Positions 26,801 through 35,351 of a stretch of DNA of 64,000 nucleotides are shown here, in pieces (position 1 is the first letter of the stretch; the number at the start of each line of letters is the position of its first letter). The stretch is from Sphingomonas montana. Lineage in GTDB: Bacteria > Pseudomonadota > Alphaproteobacteria > Sphingomonadales > Sphingomonadaceae. The translations under genes and the position numbers were made by a program. The notes under the pieces were generated by a model, which did no database searches, was not told the DNA's origin, and saw nothing but the letters and a program-made list of their open reading frames with translations. The stretch lies in the NCBI RefSeq assembly GCF_001956315.1, contig NZ_MOLY01000037.1, positions 1 through 64,000 on the forward strand. Direction: 5' to 3'.

Positions 26801-28019
26801 GCGCGGTGGCATGCAGCGGGATCAGGATGCGGTCGGCATCGATCGTCGCGCGACCCTGTGCCAGCAATCCCTCCACGCCCGTATCACCGAACCCGATCGC
26901 CGCCGCCGTCACGCGGTACTGCACGGTCGGCGTCGCGAACGGCCCGTCGATCGCGGCGGACAGCCGCACGTCGCGCCCGCGCACGTTCGGCGCGATCGCG
27001 CCCGGTCGCAGCAGCCGCCCGTCGATCCGCAGATTGCCCAGGCGGCTGGTCCCCAAATCGACGCGACCCTGCCCATCGACCGCCAGCGCGGCGGACCGCA
27101 CGGCAAAGCGCGTGTCGACGATCCGCTTGTCGAACGTCGCCATCATGTCGATGTCGGTCGCCGGCTCCACCAGCCGCGCGGCCGGCCCGGTCAGCATCAG
27201 GCCCGGCTGCGTCCGCCCCTTCGCCCGGAACGCGCCGTTCCGGCCCAGGATGTTCAGCGCCGCGATCGACCGTCCGCCAATCGTCGCCACCGCGCGCCCG
27301 CGCCAGTTGGCCCAGTCGCCGCGTCCGCCGACGTCCAGCGTCAACGGCTTGCCCAGCCCGGCATAGCTGTCGACCAGCCCCCCGGCCGGCGCGCGCAAAC
27401 GCGCGCCCACCAGCAGACGGTTCGCCGCCGGCACCGCGTCCAGCACCAGCGCCAGCCGGTCGCCGCCCACGGTCCCCGGTTCGCGCAACGCGCCGGCATC
27501 CAGGTTCAGCCGCGCGCGCCCGTCGGCGATGTCCGCGGATCCCGCCAGCCGCACGATGCTGCGCTTGCCGGTCACCGGGGCCTCCAGCACCAGCCGGTCG
27601 ACCGCCAGCCGCCCGATGGCCAGATCGATATCCGGCAGGATCGGCGCGTCCGGATCGGCCGGCACTTCCTTCAGTTCCGGCAGGCGCGACAGCGTGACGA
27701 GCGGCGCGTCAAGGCTGCGCACGTCGATCTTGCTGTGCAGATATTCGAACGGCCGCCAGTCGAGCGCCACCGTGGGTGCCCGCGCGAACACGCCGCGCGG
27801 ATCGCTGATCGTCAGGTCGCGGATCGTCAGCTTGCCATAGAGCGAACCGTCCAGCCGCCCGACGCCGATGCGCAGCCCGGACGCGGTCTCGTACCCGTCC
27901 AGCTGCCCGCGCACGAAGTTCCGCCCCGGCGCGCTGTTCAGCCCCAGGACGAGCAGCAGCAGAAGCGCCACCAGCACGGCAACGACGATGGCCACCCATT
28001 TGACGATCCGCAGTGCCAT
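23862..28019 (-). CDS. tamB: Translocation and assembly module TamB
   Basis: TamB is a very long periplasm-spanning protein, anchored in the inner membrane, that works with TamA in outer-membrane assembly and probably bridges lipids across the periplasm. The 1385-residue product has an N-terminal anchor (about residues 8-28, VAIVVAVLVALLLLLVLG). More than a thousand residues of beta-strand-rich AsmA/TamB repeats follow. The conserved C-terminal DUF490 domain ends GSFGGSNVSLRYSKNY and contains LSRLLFGSSVTSLSPTQAIQ. The ATG overlaps the tamA stop as ATGA, which fixes the start. Confidence 0.93.
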   Translation of the reverse strand: MALRIVKWVAIVVAVLVALLLLLVLGLNSAPGRNFVRGQLDGYETASGLRIGVGRLDGSLYGKLTIRDLTISDPRGVFARAPTVALDWRPFEYLHSKIDVRSLDAPLVTLSRLPELKEVPADPDAPILPDIDLAIGRLAVDRLVLEAPVTGKRSIVRLAGSADIADGRARLNLDAGALREPGTVGGDRLALVLDAVPAANRLLVGARLRAPAGGLVDSYAGLGKPLTLDVGGRGDWANWRGRAVATIGGRSIAALNILGRNGAFRAKGRTQPGLMLTGPAARLVEPATDIDMMATFDKRIVDTRFAVRSAALAVDGQGRVDLGTSRLGNLRIDGRLLRPGAIAPNVRGRDVRLSAAIDGPFATPTVQYRVTAAAIGFGDTGVEGLLAQGRATIDADRILIPLHATARRVAGLNAAAGGLLTGLRVDGDLAYAKGRLLSDNLKLRSDRIDATAIVVADIAAGRYTGALKGRVNDYQIDGLGRINLVTDANVVAGADGTYGIRGKVRVTTQRIDNASVREALGGPATITADVGYGENGIATFRNVRMTARKFRITSGEGSYRSDGTIAFRAAGVSADYGPVSVIVAGTATAPRIRVLATRPNVGIPLTGVQVDVVAVAGGYQVNATGNSAYGPFAADVLIRMGAGGTSYDIRNARFAGIDVRGTVRPTTAGPYAGLLTLNGSGLNGTVRLSAAGRHQRADVDVTARNARIPGDVPITIAGGTIRGSVIVYPDAPAVNGRFALTGVRQGSLTVDRAQGRVDYRGGRGTLALVAKGTSGVPFDIAMQAALSPDVIRANARGTANGIPFRLAAPATVRKTAAGWMLAPATIVLPQGQVVVEGSYGDLIRGRARLSNLDLSILRAFAPGLGLGGKATGVVDYIGDAGVPTLNARVDIANFTRTGALTISDPVNIATLVRLSDAGGSAAAIVRRGGAVVGRLQARLAPLSIGPESWTERLLSAPLSGGVRYSGPAEVLWTLTGIAGQTVSGPVAIAADFGGRVDQPTLTGVVRANALRYENETYGTVLSTIAVDGRFTQSRFVLNSLTARAGTGNLTASGTVGLDAAGGFPIDLRATLARAQLARSDALGATVSGTVRVRNGPQTGALIEGDLTLPEVRYQIVYQGASEVAVLEGVRRRNAPPVAATEASAVPSNWKLDIRVRADNRIFVSGMGLEAEWRTDLRVRGTATDPRVVGKLEVVRGTYSFSGRRFEISRGNVTFNGGTVTDPELDISATTTVDGVTAIINIGGRAQNPQVTFTSTPALPQDEVLSRLLFGSSVTSLSPTQAIQLAAALNSLRGSGGGGLNPLGKLRSATGIDRLRILGADKTAGRGTALAAGQYISNDIYVEVITDARGFTATQLQIALSKTLSILSSTGSFGGSNVSLRYSKNY

Positions 28020-30148
28020 CAGAATGCCTGCCCGATCGAGATATACAGGGCGATCTTGCTTTCGCCGCGTCGCCGCCCGATCGGCGTCGCCACATCGAGC
28101 CGCAGCGGACCGAAATTGGTATAATAGCGCCCGCCGATCCCCGCGCCGTAGCGCAGGCCGGACAGCGACGGGGTCGACCCCTCGCCCACGCGGCCCGCAT
28201 CCACGAACGGCACGACGCCGAAATTGCCGAACCGGTATCGCGCCTCGATCGCGAATTCGGTCAGCGACCGGCCGCCGATCGGATCGTTGCTGGGATCCTT
28301 CGGCCCCAGCTGCTGATAGCCGAACCCGCGCACCGAACCGCCGCCGCCGGCGTAAAGCCGCCGCGACGGGGCCAGATCGTCGCGCGACACGCCGATGATC
28401 GACCCGGCCCGCGCCCGCGCCGCCACCACGATGCTCTTGCCGAACGGGACATAGCTGCTGCCCTCGACCAGGAACCGGCCATAGGTGTCGACCGCGCCCT
28501 GCAATGATGCCTCCGGGCTGACCCGTGCGGTCAGGCGGTATCCGCGCGTCGGGTCGAGCAGGCTGTCCGACCGGTCGTAGCTCAACTGCATCGGTAGCGC
28601 GCCGATCAGGTACGTCGCGCGGGTCCGCGCCGCGTCGCCCGGGTCGAACCGGCTTTCGTTGGTGCCGATCACTTCGGCGCCCACCGAATAGGTCCAGCGC
28701 TTCTGCCACAGCGGCGTCGACTGGCGCGACAGGCCGACCGACACGTTCACCGTCCGCGCGCTATACGCGTCGAAATCCTGGCGTGCGGCCCCGATCGACG
28801 CCTGGAACGTCCGGTCGCGCTGTCCGGCGTTCGATCGGCGGAACGTGGCGCTGGCGCCCTGCTGCTGCGTGCCGGCAACCACGTCGGTGATCAGCGCACC
28901 TTCGTCGGGGAACAGGTTGCGGTGCGTCCAGCTGCCCGTCACCTTGATGCCTTCTCCGGTGCCGTACCCGCCGCTGCCGGACAGCGACCGCGCCGGCCCC
29001 TTGCTCTGGTCCACGCGCAGATCGACGATCTCGCTGCCGTCCGCCGCAATCCGCCCGGTCCGCACGGGCTGCACCGCCACCGTCGAGAACAGGCTGGTCG
29101 CGATCAGCGCCTGGCGCAGGTCGTCCACCCGCCGGCTGTCGTAGATCTCGCCCGCGTCGAACCGCGCGAGCAGCGCGATATGGTCCGTCCCGAACACCGG
29201 GTCGCCCGCCGCCTGGAACCCCCCGAAGCTCGACCGCGGTCCCGCCGTGATCGGCAACGTGTAGGCGCCGACCGGCGCGCGGTCGTCCAGCACGATGTCG
29301 CGCGCGCCAACCTCTACGAAGGGATACCCCTGTTCCGGCAGGCGCAGCGCCACATTGGCCTCGCCCGTCAGGATATCCGTCGCCACAATCGGCTGACCGG
29401 TGCGCAGCCCCAGTGCCGACCGTGCCAGCACGGTCGGCGAAGGTTCCGCCCCCGTCACCGCGATGGTGCCCAGCGTGTAACGCGCGCCCGGAGTCGCCAC
29501 GATCGCGACCTTCGCCTCGCCCTGTGCGGCGGGGGCCGGATCTACGGTCGCGGTCGCGATCCCGTCGTAAAAGCCTTCGGATTTCAGGATGCGTTCGACC
29601 AGCGCGACATCCTCGTCCGCGCGCGCGGTGATCTGCGCGGCGTTCGCCGCCTTGCGCCCGTCCTTCAGCAACGCCGACAGCGGCTTGAACCGGTCGTACA
29701 GGCCGAACTGCTCCAGCCCGGTCACCGTCACGGCATAGCGGATCGGCGGCAGTTCCGCGTCCGCCGCGGCACCCGGCGCGGCCGGCGGCGGCACGACGGA
29801 CGCCGCGGCCAGCGGCGGCAGGGGCGCGGTCAGTTCCGGGTCCGGCGCGGTCGTGCCGGGAATGACCGGCACGGCGGCCGATGTTGCGGGGACCGGCGCG
29901 GCATCCGGCGCGGCTACGCTGTCCAGCGACGGCAGGGCGGCATCGAACTGGCTGTCGTCGAGCGGTATTGCCGGATCGGCCGTGGATGTGGGCGTGACGG
30001 CGACCGGTGCGACCACCTGCGCGGCGGCCATGCCGGCCAGCGCGAGCATGCTGGCACCGAACATCGCCCGAACCGGGACCGCATAACCGCACCGCTGCAA
30101 ACGTCTTCTCCACCAACGCCGACAGTCGAGCGCGAACCGCGCGACCAT
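28019..30148 (-). CDS. tamA: TamA/BamA-family outer membrane protein
   Basis: This is the outer-membrane partner of TamB. The product is 709 residues from the ATG at 30148. A signal peptide (hydrophobic ALAGMAAAQVV) and a Pro/Ala-rich stretch lead to POTRA-like domains (for example GFYDGIATATVDPAPA and GQPIVATDILTGEANVALRL). A 16-stranded barrel of the Omp85 type completes it. The barrel shows YAGGGGSVRGFGYQQLG, the conserved L6 motif, and ends with RLDVATPIGRRRGESK and a terminal Phe. The start is uncertain: TTG at 30172 also fits, and MFGASML would give a shorter signal. The tamB gene is directly coupled to it. Confidence 0.9.
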   Translation of the reverse strand: MVARFALDCRRWWRRRLQRCGYAVPVRAMFGASMLALAGMAAAQVVAPVAVTPTSTADPAIPLDDSQFDAALPSLDSVAAPDAAPVPATSAAVPVIPGTTAPDPELTAPLPPLAAASVVPPPAAPGAAADAELPPIRYAVTVTGLEQFGLYDRFKPLSALLKDGRKAANAAQITARADEDVALVERILKSEGFYDGIATATVDPAPAAQGEAKVAIVATPGARYTLGTIAVTGAEPSPTVLARSALGLRTGQPIVATDILTGEANVALRLPEQGYPFVEVGARDIVLDDRAPVGAYTLPITAGPRSSFGGFQAAGDPVFGTDHIALLARFDAGEIYDSRRVDDLRQALIATSLFSTVAVQPVRTGRIAADGSEIVDLRVDQSKGPARSLSGSGGYGTGEGIKVTGSWTHRNLFPDEGALITDVVAGTQQQGASATFRRSNAGQRDRTFQASIGAARQDFDAYSARTVNVSVGLSRQSTPLWQKRWTYSVGAEVIGTNESRFDPGDAARTRATYLIGALPMQLSYDRSDSLLDPTRGYRLTARVSPEASLQGAVDTYGRFLVEGSSYVPFGKSIVVAARARAGSIIGVSRDDLAPSRRLYAGGGGSVRGFGYQQLGPKDPSNDPIGGRSLTEFAIEARYRFGNFGVVPFVDAGRVGEGSTPSLSGLRYGAGIGGRYYTNFGPLRLDVATPIGRRRGESKIALYISIGQAF

Positions 30149-30342
30149 GGCCAAGCGGACCGCCCCCCGCAACCCCGCTTGGGGTTAACGCCCCGCTTTG
30201 CTGGTCCGGCTGCGGCAGCGATGCACCACCCGGCCACATCCGCCTTCCGGCTACTGATCGCCATTTTCGCTTCATCCCGGCCTGCGACGGGATAATAATG
30301 CCTGACACTGGTGCTCGTAGTGTGGTGGCAAACTGGCCGAAG

Positions 30343-30390
30343 GGCATGAGAACGCCGCGGGACCAAAGGGTCCCGCGGCGTTCTCATGCC
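30343..30390. terminator. Perfect 22-bp hairpin in the tamA-molybdenum hydroxylase gap
   Basis: Arms 30343-30364 and 30369-30390 are exact reverse complements (22 bp) around the loop AAAG. The hairpin lies 24 bases past the stop of the molybdenum-binding subunit on the minus strand, and upstream of tamA. There is no T-run, so it may be a terminator, a transcript-stabilising hairpin or a repeat element. Confidence 0.55.
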
Positions 30391-30414
30391 GATCATCACA
30401 TGCGAACAGGCCGG

Positions 30415-32676
30415 TCAGTCGAGCAGCTTGTCAATCGTGATCGGCAGCGATCGGACGCGCTTGCCGGTGGCGTGGAAGATGGCGTTCCCGATCGCCGCGG
30501 CCGTGCCCACGATCCCGATCTCGCCCAGCCCCTTGATGCCCAGCGGCGACACCTCCGGGTCCGGTTCGTCGACGAATATCACCTCGATATCCTGCACGTC
30601 GGCGTGCGCAGGGATGTGATACTCGGCGAAATTATGGTTCATGAACCGCCCGATCCGGTGATCGGCCAACGTTTCTTCGTGCAATGCCATGCCGATGCCC
30701 ATCACCACGCCGCCCAGGATCTGGCTGCGCGCCGTCTTCGGGTTGACGATCCGGCCAGCTGCGACCGCGCAGACGATGCGCGTCACGCGCACCACGCCCA
30801 GCTCTTCGTCCACCTTCACTTCGGCGAACACCGCGCTGTGCGTGTTCTTGGCCTTCTTCTTCATGCCAACCATCTCGGCGATCGACTCCAGTGGCCCCGG
30901 TGCCGCCGCCTCGGTCGCCACGATCTCCGACAAACCAGCGGCAGTCATCGCCTCACCATAACCGACCGACTTCGACGGATCGGCCGCCAGGATCATGCGG
31001 CCATCCTCGAACCGCAGTGCGTCCACCGCCGCACCACCCAGCGGATTGCCGTCCACCTTGGCCGCCGCCTTGGCCAGCTTCACGCGCACCGCATCGCACG
31101 CCACCTGCACCGCGGCCCCGGTCGATGCCGCCGTCCAACTGCCACCCTCGATCGGCGACGGCGGCAGGTCGCTGTCGCCCAGCACGGCAGTCACCTGCTC
31201 GGCCGGTAGGCCCAGCGCGCCCGCCGCGACCTGCGTCATGACCGTATAGGTGCCGGTGCCGATATCGGACCCGGCGGTCGCCACCTCCAGATGCCCGTTG
31301 GCGGTCAGCCGCGCGCGGACCGACGTCTTCTGGAACATCGCGTCCCAGATGCCCGTCGCAACGCCCCAGCCGACCAGTTCGGTCCCGTCCCGCATCGACC
31401 GTGGCGCGCGCCCGCGATCCGCCCAGCCGAACGCTTCCGCGCCCTCCCGATAGGCCTCGCGCAACGCCTTCGACGTGTACGGGATGTCGTTCATCTCGTC
31501 GCGGTCGCTATAGTTGGTCAGCCGCATGGCGAGCGGATCGACGCCCGTCTCGTACGCCATTTCGTCCAGCGCCATTTCGAACAGCGTCATGCCGGTCGCC
31601 GCCCCCGGCGCACGCATGTCGCCTGGCGTGTAGGTATCGATCGCGGTGATCGCCCAGTCCATCGTCGCGTTGTCGCAACGATAGGCCTGGCCACCCCAGT
31701 TTGCGATCGGCTCCATATAATCCTCGAACCGCGACGTCGGCGTCACCGCCTTCGAATAGATCGACTGCAACGCGCCGTCGTCGTTCGCGCCCAGCCGGAT
31801 CGTGTGGCGACATTCGGACCGGTGCGTGAACGAGAACATCTGCTGCCGCGTCAGCACGACCCGCACCGACCGCTCCAGCATCTTGGCGGCCAGCGTCGCC
31901 AGATACACCTGATATTGCGGCCGCAGGCCGGACCCGAACCCGCCGCCCACATAGGGGTTCATCACCCGCACATTCTTCTTCGCGAAACCGAACACGCCGA
32001 CCAGATAGGCCTGCACATTCTGCGACCCCTGAGTCTTGTCGTACACGGTGATGCGCCCGTCGCCGTGCCACTGTACGGTCGTCGCATGCATCTCCATCGG
32101 GTTGTGATGCTCTGTCCCAATATAATAGGACACGTCGACCTTGTTCGATGCGGCCGCGAACGCCGCTGCCTCGTCGCCGCGGTTCGTCGGCTCGACGAAC
32201 GTGTCGCGGGTCTTCTTTGGCTTATACTCGGGCGACCGTTCGAAATCGGTCTGATGCGGCTCGACCGCATATTCCGCCTGCACCAGGCTCGCCCCATGGC
32301 GGGCATCCTCGAACGTGCGCGCAACGACCAGTGCGATCGGCTGCCCGCTGTACAGGATTTCGGCGTCGTAAAAGGCGCGGAACGGCGAACCCGGCGGTGC
32401 CACCTGATCCTGATACGCCTTGTCGAACCAGGCGATATGCGGGCGGTTCAGATGGCTCACCACCTCCACCACGCCGGGCGCGGCACGTGCAGCATCCGTA
32501 TGCAGCTTCGTGATACGCCCCTTGGCGATCGCGCCGGACACCACCACGCCGTACAGCAGGTCGGCGACCGGATGTTCGGCGGCATAGCGCGCGCCGCCGG
32601 TCACCTTCATCTTGCCGTCCACGCGGCTCAGTGGGGAACCGATACCGATCGGCGCGTCATCATATTTCGTTGCCAT
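30415..32676 (-). CDS. Molybdopterin-binding subunit of a xanthine dehydrogenase-family enzyme (PaoC-like)
   Basis: This large subunit (753 residues) holds the molybdenum cofactor of an aldehyde or purine hydroxylase. Family marks are the N-terminal SRVDGKMKVTGGARYAAE, the MPT-binding GGGFGSGLRPQYQ (about 245), the GDMRAPGAATG loop (about 345) and the C-terminal KGLGEIGIVGTAAAIGNA, whose Glu is the catalytic base. The order FeS-FAD-Mo matches the PaoABC-type aldehyde oxidoreductases. No XdhC maturation factor is adjacent. A GGGAGAGAAGAT ribosome-binding region precedes the ATG at 32676. Confidence 0.92.
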   Translation of the reverse strand: MATKYDDAPIGIGSPLSRVDGKMKVTGGARYAAEHPVADLLYGVVVSGAIAKGRITKLHTDAARAAPGVVEVVSHLNRPHIAWFDKAYQDQVAPPGSPFRAFYDAEILYSGQPIALVVARTFEDARHGASLVQAEYAVEPHQTDFERSPEYKPKKTRDTFVEPTNRGDEAAAFAAASNKVDVSYYIGTEHHNPMEMHATTVQWHGDGRITVYDKTQGSQNVQAYLVGVFGFAKKNVRVMNPYVGGGFGSGLRPQYQVYLATLAAKMLERSVRVVLTRQQMFSFTHRSECRHTIRLGANDDGALQSIYSKAVTPTSRFEDYMEPIANWGGQAYRCDNATMDWAITAIDTYTPGDMRAPGAATGMTLFEMALDEMAYETGVDPLAMRLTNYSDRDEMNDIPYTSKALREAYREGAEAFGWADRGRAPRSMRDGTELVGWGVATGIWDAMFQKTSVRARLTANGHLEVATAGSDIGTGTYTVMTQVAAGALGLPAEQVTAVLGDSDLPPSPIEGGSWTAASTGAAVQVACDAVRVKLAKAAAKVDGNPLGGAAVDALRFEDGRMILAADPSKSVGYGEAMTAAGLSEIVATEAAAPGPLESIAEMVGMKKKAKNTHSAVFAEVKVDEELGVVRVTRIVCAVAAGRIVNPKTARSQILGGVVMGIGMALHEETLADHRIGRFMNHNFAEYHIPAHADVQDIEVIFVDEPDPEVSPLGIKGLGEIGIVGTAAAIGNAIFHATGKRVRSLPITIDKLLD

Positions 32677-32690
32677 ATCTTCTCTCCCGC

Positions 32691-33701
32691 TTACGCGACG
32701 CGCTTGTCGATCTGCGACTGCGGCGTACCGTCCGCCGCCTGACGGCAGGCCCGCACGATCGCGCGCCGCGCCAGCCCGATCTTGAAATCATTCGAACCTT
32801 GCCCCTGCGCGCCTTCCAGCAACGCATGCGCCGCAGCCAGGAACGCCGACTGCGACGGCACTTCGCCGACCAGCAACCCTTCGGCGGTCTTCGACCGCCA
32901 CGGCTTGTGCGCCACGCCGCCCAGAGCGATCCGCGCTTCCGCGATACGCCCGTCCTCGATCCGCATCACCACCGCGACCGACACCAGTGCAAAGGCGTAG
33001 GACAACCGGTCACGCAGCTTCAGATAGGTGTAGTGACCGGAGAAATCCTCGTCCGGCAGGTCGATCGAGGTCACCAGTTCGCCCGGTTTCAGCATGTTGT
33101 CGCGCGACGGGTCCTCCCCCGGCAACCGGTGATAATCGCCGAACGGGATCGCCCGGTCGCCCAGCGGCCCGGTGACGTTCACCGTCGCGTTCAGCACCGC
33201 CAGCGCAACGCACATGTCCGACGGGTGCGTTGCGATGCACGCCGGACTGGTCCCCAGGATCGCGTTCACCCGGTTCACGCCGCCGATCGCCGAACATCCG
33301 GTGCCGGGCTCGCGCTTGTTGCACGCGGTCGTGTTGTCGTAGAAATACAGGCACCGCGTTCGCTGGTTCAGATTGCCGCCTGCCGTCGCGACATTGCGCA
33401 ACTGCGGGCTTGCCCCGGCCAGGATCGCACTTGCCAGCACCGGATATTGCGCCTCGACCCGCGCATCCCACGCGGTGTCGCTGTTCGTGGCCAACGCACC
33501 GATCCGCAGGCCGCCATCCTGCGCCTCGATCGCGTGCAGCGGCAGCCGGTTGATGTCGACCACCCGCACCGGCCGCTCGACATTCTCCTTCATCAGGTCG
33601 ACCAGGTTGCTGCCCCCGGCCAGGAACCGGACACCGCGCGCATTGCCGTCGCGCACCGCTTCCGCCACGTCGGACGGGCGGTCGTAACCGAACCGGATCA
33701 T
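32691..33701 (-). CDS. FAD-binding subunit of the molybdenum hydroxylase (PaoB-like)
   Basis: The middle subunit (336 residues) passes electrons between the iron-sulfur subunit and the acceptor through FAD. The FAD-binding PCMH motif is FLAGGSNLVDLMKENVERP (about residue 27). A second FAD segment and a short Cys region (TRCLYFYDNTTACNKREPG, about 120) follow; in PaoB-like proteins such an insertion can hold an extra 4Fe-4S cluster. The start overlaps the FeS subunit stop as ATGA. It lies 14 bases before the Mo subunit, so the three are one transcript. Confidence 0.92.
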   Translation of the reverse strand: MIRFGYDRPSDVAEAVRDGNARGVRFLAGGSNLVDLMKENVERPVRVVDINRLPLHAIEAQDGGLRIGALATNSDTAWDARVEAQYPVLASAILAGASPQLRNVATAGGNLNQRTRCLYFYDNTTACNKREPGTGCSAIGGVNRVNAILGTSPACIATHPSDMCVALAVLNATVNVTGPLGDRAIPFGDYHRLPGEDPSRDNMLKPGELVTSIDLPDEDFSGHYTYLKLRDRLSYAFALVSVAVVMRIEDGRIAEARIALGGVAHKPWRSKTAEGLLVGEVPSQSAFLAAAHALLEGAQGQGSNDFKIGLARRAIVRACRQAADGTPQSQIDKRVA

Positions 33702-34234
33702 CGGGCGTCCTCCCGGTCCTGCACCGCTTCGATCGCATCGGCGATGTTGGTATAGGCGCCGCAGCGGCACAGGTTGCCGCTCATATTCTCGCGTATCCCT
33801 TCGCGCCCTTCGGCCCTGCCCTCGCGCAGCATCCCGATCGCCGAACAGATCTGACCGGGGGTGCAATAGCCGCACTGGAACGCGTCATGATCGATGAACG
33901 CCTGCTGCATCGGATGCAGCGTATCGCCCGTCGACAACCCCTCGATCGTCTGCACGTCCGCCCCGTCGCGCACCACCGCCAGCGTCAGGCAGCTGTTCAC
34001 GCGCTTCCCGTCGACCAGCACGGTGCAGGCGCCGCACTGCCCATGGTCGCAGCCTTTCTTGGTGCCCGTCAGGTCCAGCCGATCACGCAACAGGTCGAGC
34101 AGCGTCACCCAGGGCGGGATCGAGAAATGCTCGGCCCTGCCGTTGACGGTCAGGTCGATGGAAATCAGCCGTTCGGTGGAGTTGGCTTGCGGATCGGCAA
34201 GGGTGGTGGTCAATTCGGCCTCCGGCGTCGTCAT
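33698..34234 (-). CDS. 2Fe-2S subunit of the molybdenum hydroxylase (PaoA-like)
   Basis: This 178-residue subunit carries two 2Fe-2S clusters. The plant-ferredoxin-type cluster is bound by GCDHGQCGACTV (about 61-72) plus a later Cys in VNSCLTLA. The alpha-helical cluster is bound by QCGYCTPGQICS and NLCRCGAYTNI (about 118-160). Unlike E. coli PaoA, no twin-arginine signal is visible at the N-terminus (MTTPEAELTTTLADPQ), so the enzyme is probably cytoplasmic. It is the first gene of the operon and diverges from the KdpE-like regulator. Confidence 0.93.
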   Translation of the reverse strand: MTTPEAELTTTLADPQANSTERLISIDLTVNGRAEHFSIPPWVTLLDLLRDRLDLTGTKKGCDHGQCGACTVLVDGKRVNSCLTLAVVRDGADVQTIEGLSTGDTLHPMQQAFIDHDAFQCGYCTPGQICSAIGMLREGRAEGREGIRENMSGNLCRCGAYTNIADAIEAVQDREDAR

Positions 34235-34425
34235 CTTGGGATATTTCGGTCAGCGGGCGGGGACCGCTTTCGTTCCCCCGCCGCTACCGTACCAACACGA
34301 TTTGACGCACGGCCATCGACAGCCTGACTGGCGAGCGCGTAAAGCGCCGCGGTGGACACAGCCGCCCTATCCCGCGCACCGGCATGGCCCGGCGACACGC
34401 CCCCGCCCGCACCGGGCGTGTCCGC

Positions 34426-35118
34426 ATGACCGCCCCGAACCGCGTCCTGGTGGTCGATGACGAACCCGCGATCCGCCGGCTGCTGCGCACCGCACTGGAA
34501 CGTGTGGGTCATGCCGTGTCGGAGGCCGGCGATGCCGCCACTGCGCTCGCCGTGTTGGCCACGGATCGGCCGCAGGTCGTTCTGCTCGACCTGGGACTGC
34601 CCGATCGCGACGGGTTGGAACTCATACCGGTCCTGCGCGCGCGATCGGACGCCACGATCCTCGTCGTCTCGGCCCGCGACGCGACCGATCTGAAAGTCGC
34701 CGCGCTCGATCTGGGCGCCGCGGACTATATCACCAAGCCGTTCGATACCGACGAACTGCTCGCCCGCGTCCGCGCCGCACTGCGTCACCGGCTCGTCGCC
34801 GGTGGCGGGCGGACGAGCGTCCGGGCCGGCGCGCTGCTGCTCGACCTGCTCGACCGCCGCGTCCTGCGCGACGATAAGATCGTCCACCTGACGCCGAAGG
34901 AATATGAGGTTCTCGCCGAACTCGCGCGCTATCCCGGCCGCGTGGTAACGCACGCCCATCTGCTGCGGACCGTGTGGCCGCACGATACGGACGGCCAGGT
35001 CGGCTATCTGCGCGTCGTCGTCCGCAACCTGCGCGGCAAGCTGGAACCCGACCCCGCCGCGCCGACCCTCATCGTCAACGAACTGGGCGTCGGTTACCGC
35101 CTGATGGGCGCGGATTAG
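34426..35118 (+). CDS. KdpE-like response regulator without a neighbouring kinase
   Basis: This OmpR/KdpE-type regulator has 230 residues. Its receiver has RVLVVDDEPAIRRLL, the phospho-Asp in VVLLDLGLPDRDG (about 53) and the Lys in YITKPFDTDELL. The C-terminal winged helix has HLTPKEYEVLAELARYPGRV and a VGYLRVVVRNLRGKLE recognition region. The sequence style is that of KdpE, which normally controls a potassium pump with KdpD, but neither kdpFABC nor kdpD is within the window. The start MTAPNRVLVVDDE was preferred to an ATG 42 bases upstream because it matches the family's N-terminus. Confidence 0.85.
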   Translation: MTAPNRVLVVDDEPAIRRLLRTALERVGHAVSEAGDAATALAVLATDRPQVVLLDLGLPDRDGLELIPVLRARSDATILVVSARDATDLKVAALDLGAADYITKPFDTDELLARVRAALRHRLVAGGGRTSVRAGALLLDLLDRRVLRDDKIVHLTPKEYEVLAELARYPGRVVTHAHLLRTVWPHDTDGQVGYLRVVVRNLRGKLEPDPAAPTLIVNELGVGYRLMGAD

Positions 35119-35154
35119 AATGTCGCAACATTAGCCCCGTCCGTTTCCCCGGTT

Positions 35155-35216
35155 CCGTTTGGTTCGAGCCTGTCGAGAACCCGGCGCGAGGTTCTCGACA
35201 AGCTCGAACCAAACGG
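35155..35216. repeat. Long inverted repeat (27-bp arms) after the KdpE-like gene
   Basis: Arms 35155-35181 and 35190-35216 are reverse complements with one mismatch, around an 8-base loop CGGCGCGA. The core is TTCGAGC-TGTCGAGAACC. The outer AGCCCCGT at 35133 also has a partner at 35213. It follows the regulator stop by 36 bases. Arms this long without a T-run suggest a dispersed intergenic palindrome that may also terminate transcription. Confidence 0.65.
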
Positions 35217-35297
35217 GGCTGGGACCGAATAAATCCATTAACTCCGGTCGCGACTTGGATCCTGCTGGAACGGTGAGGGCAAACCTCACTCCGAGAC

Positions 35298-35335
35298 AAA
35301 AAAGGCCCCGCCACCCATCAGGATAGCGGGGCCTT
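35298..35335 (-). terminator. Rho-independent terminator of the ferritin-like genes
   Basis: On the minus strand a 10-bp stem (AAGGCCCCGC/GCGGGGCCTT) with a 14-base loop is followed by a T-run. It begins 17 bases after the stop of the ferritin-like gene, which is the textbook arrangement. Confidence 0.88.
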
Positions 35336-35351
35336 CTTCAGACGAAGCGGA

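Noticed and set aside
23811-28124. A 1437-codon open frame on the plus strand across the tamB gene
   Set aside because: It is antisense to a clear TamB, its product is Arg/Pro/His-rich without motifs, and long antisense frames are expected at this GC content.
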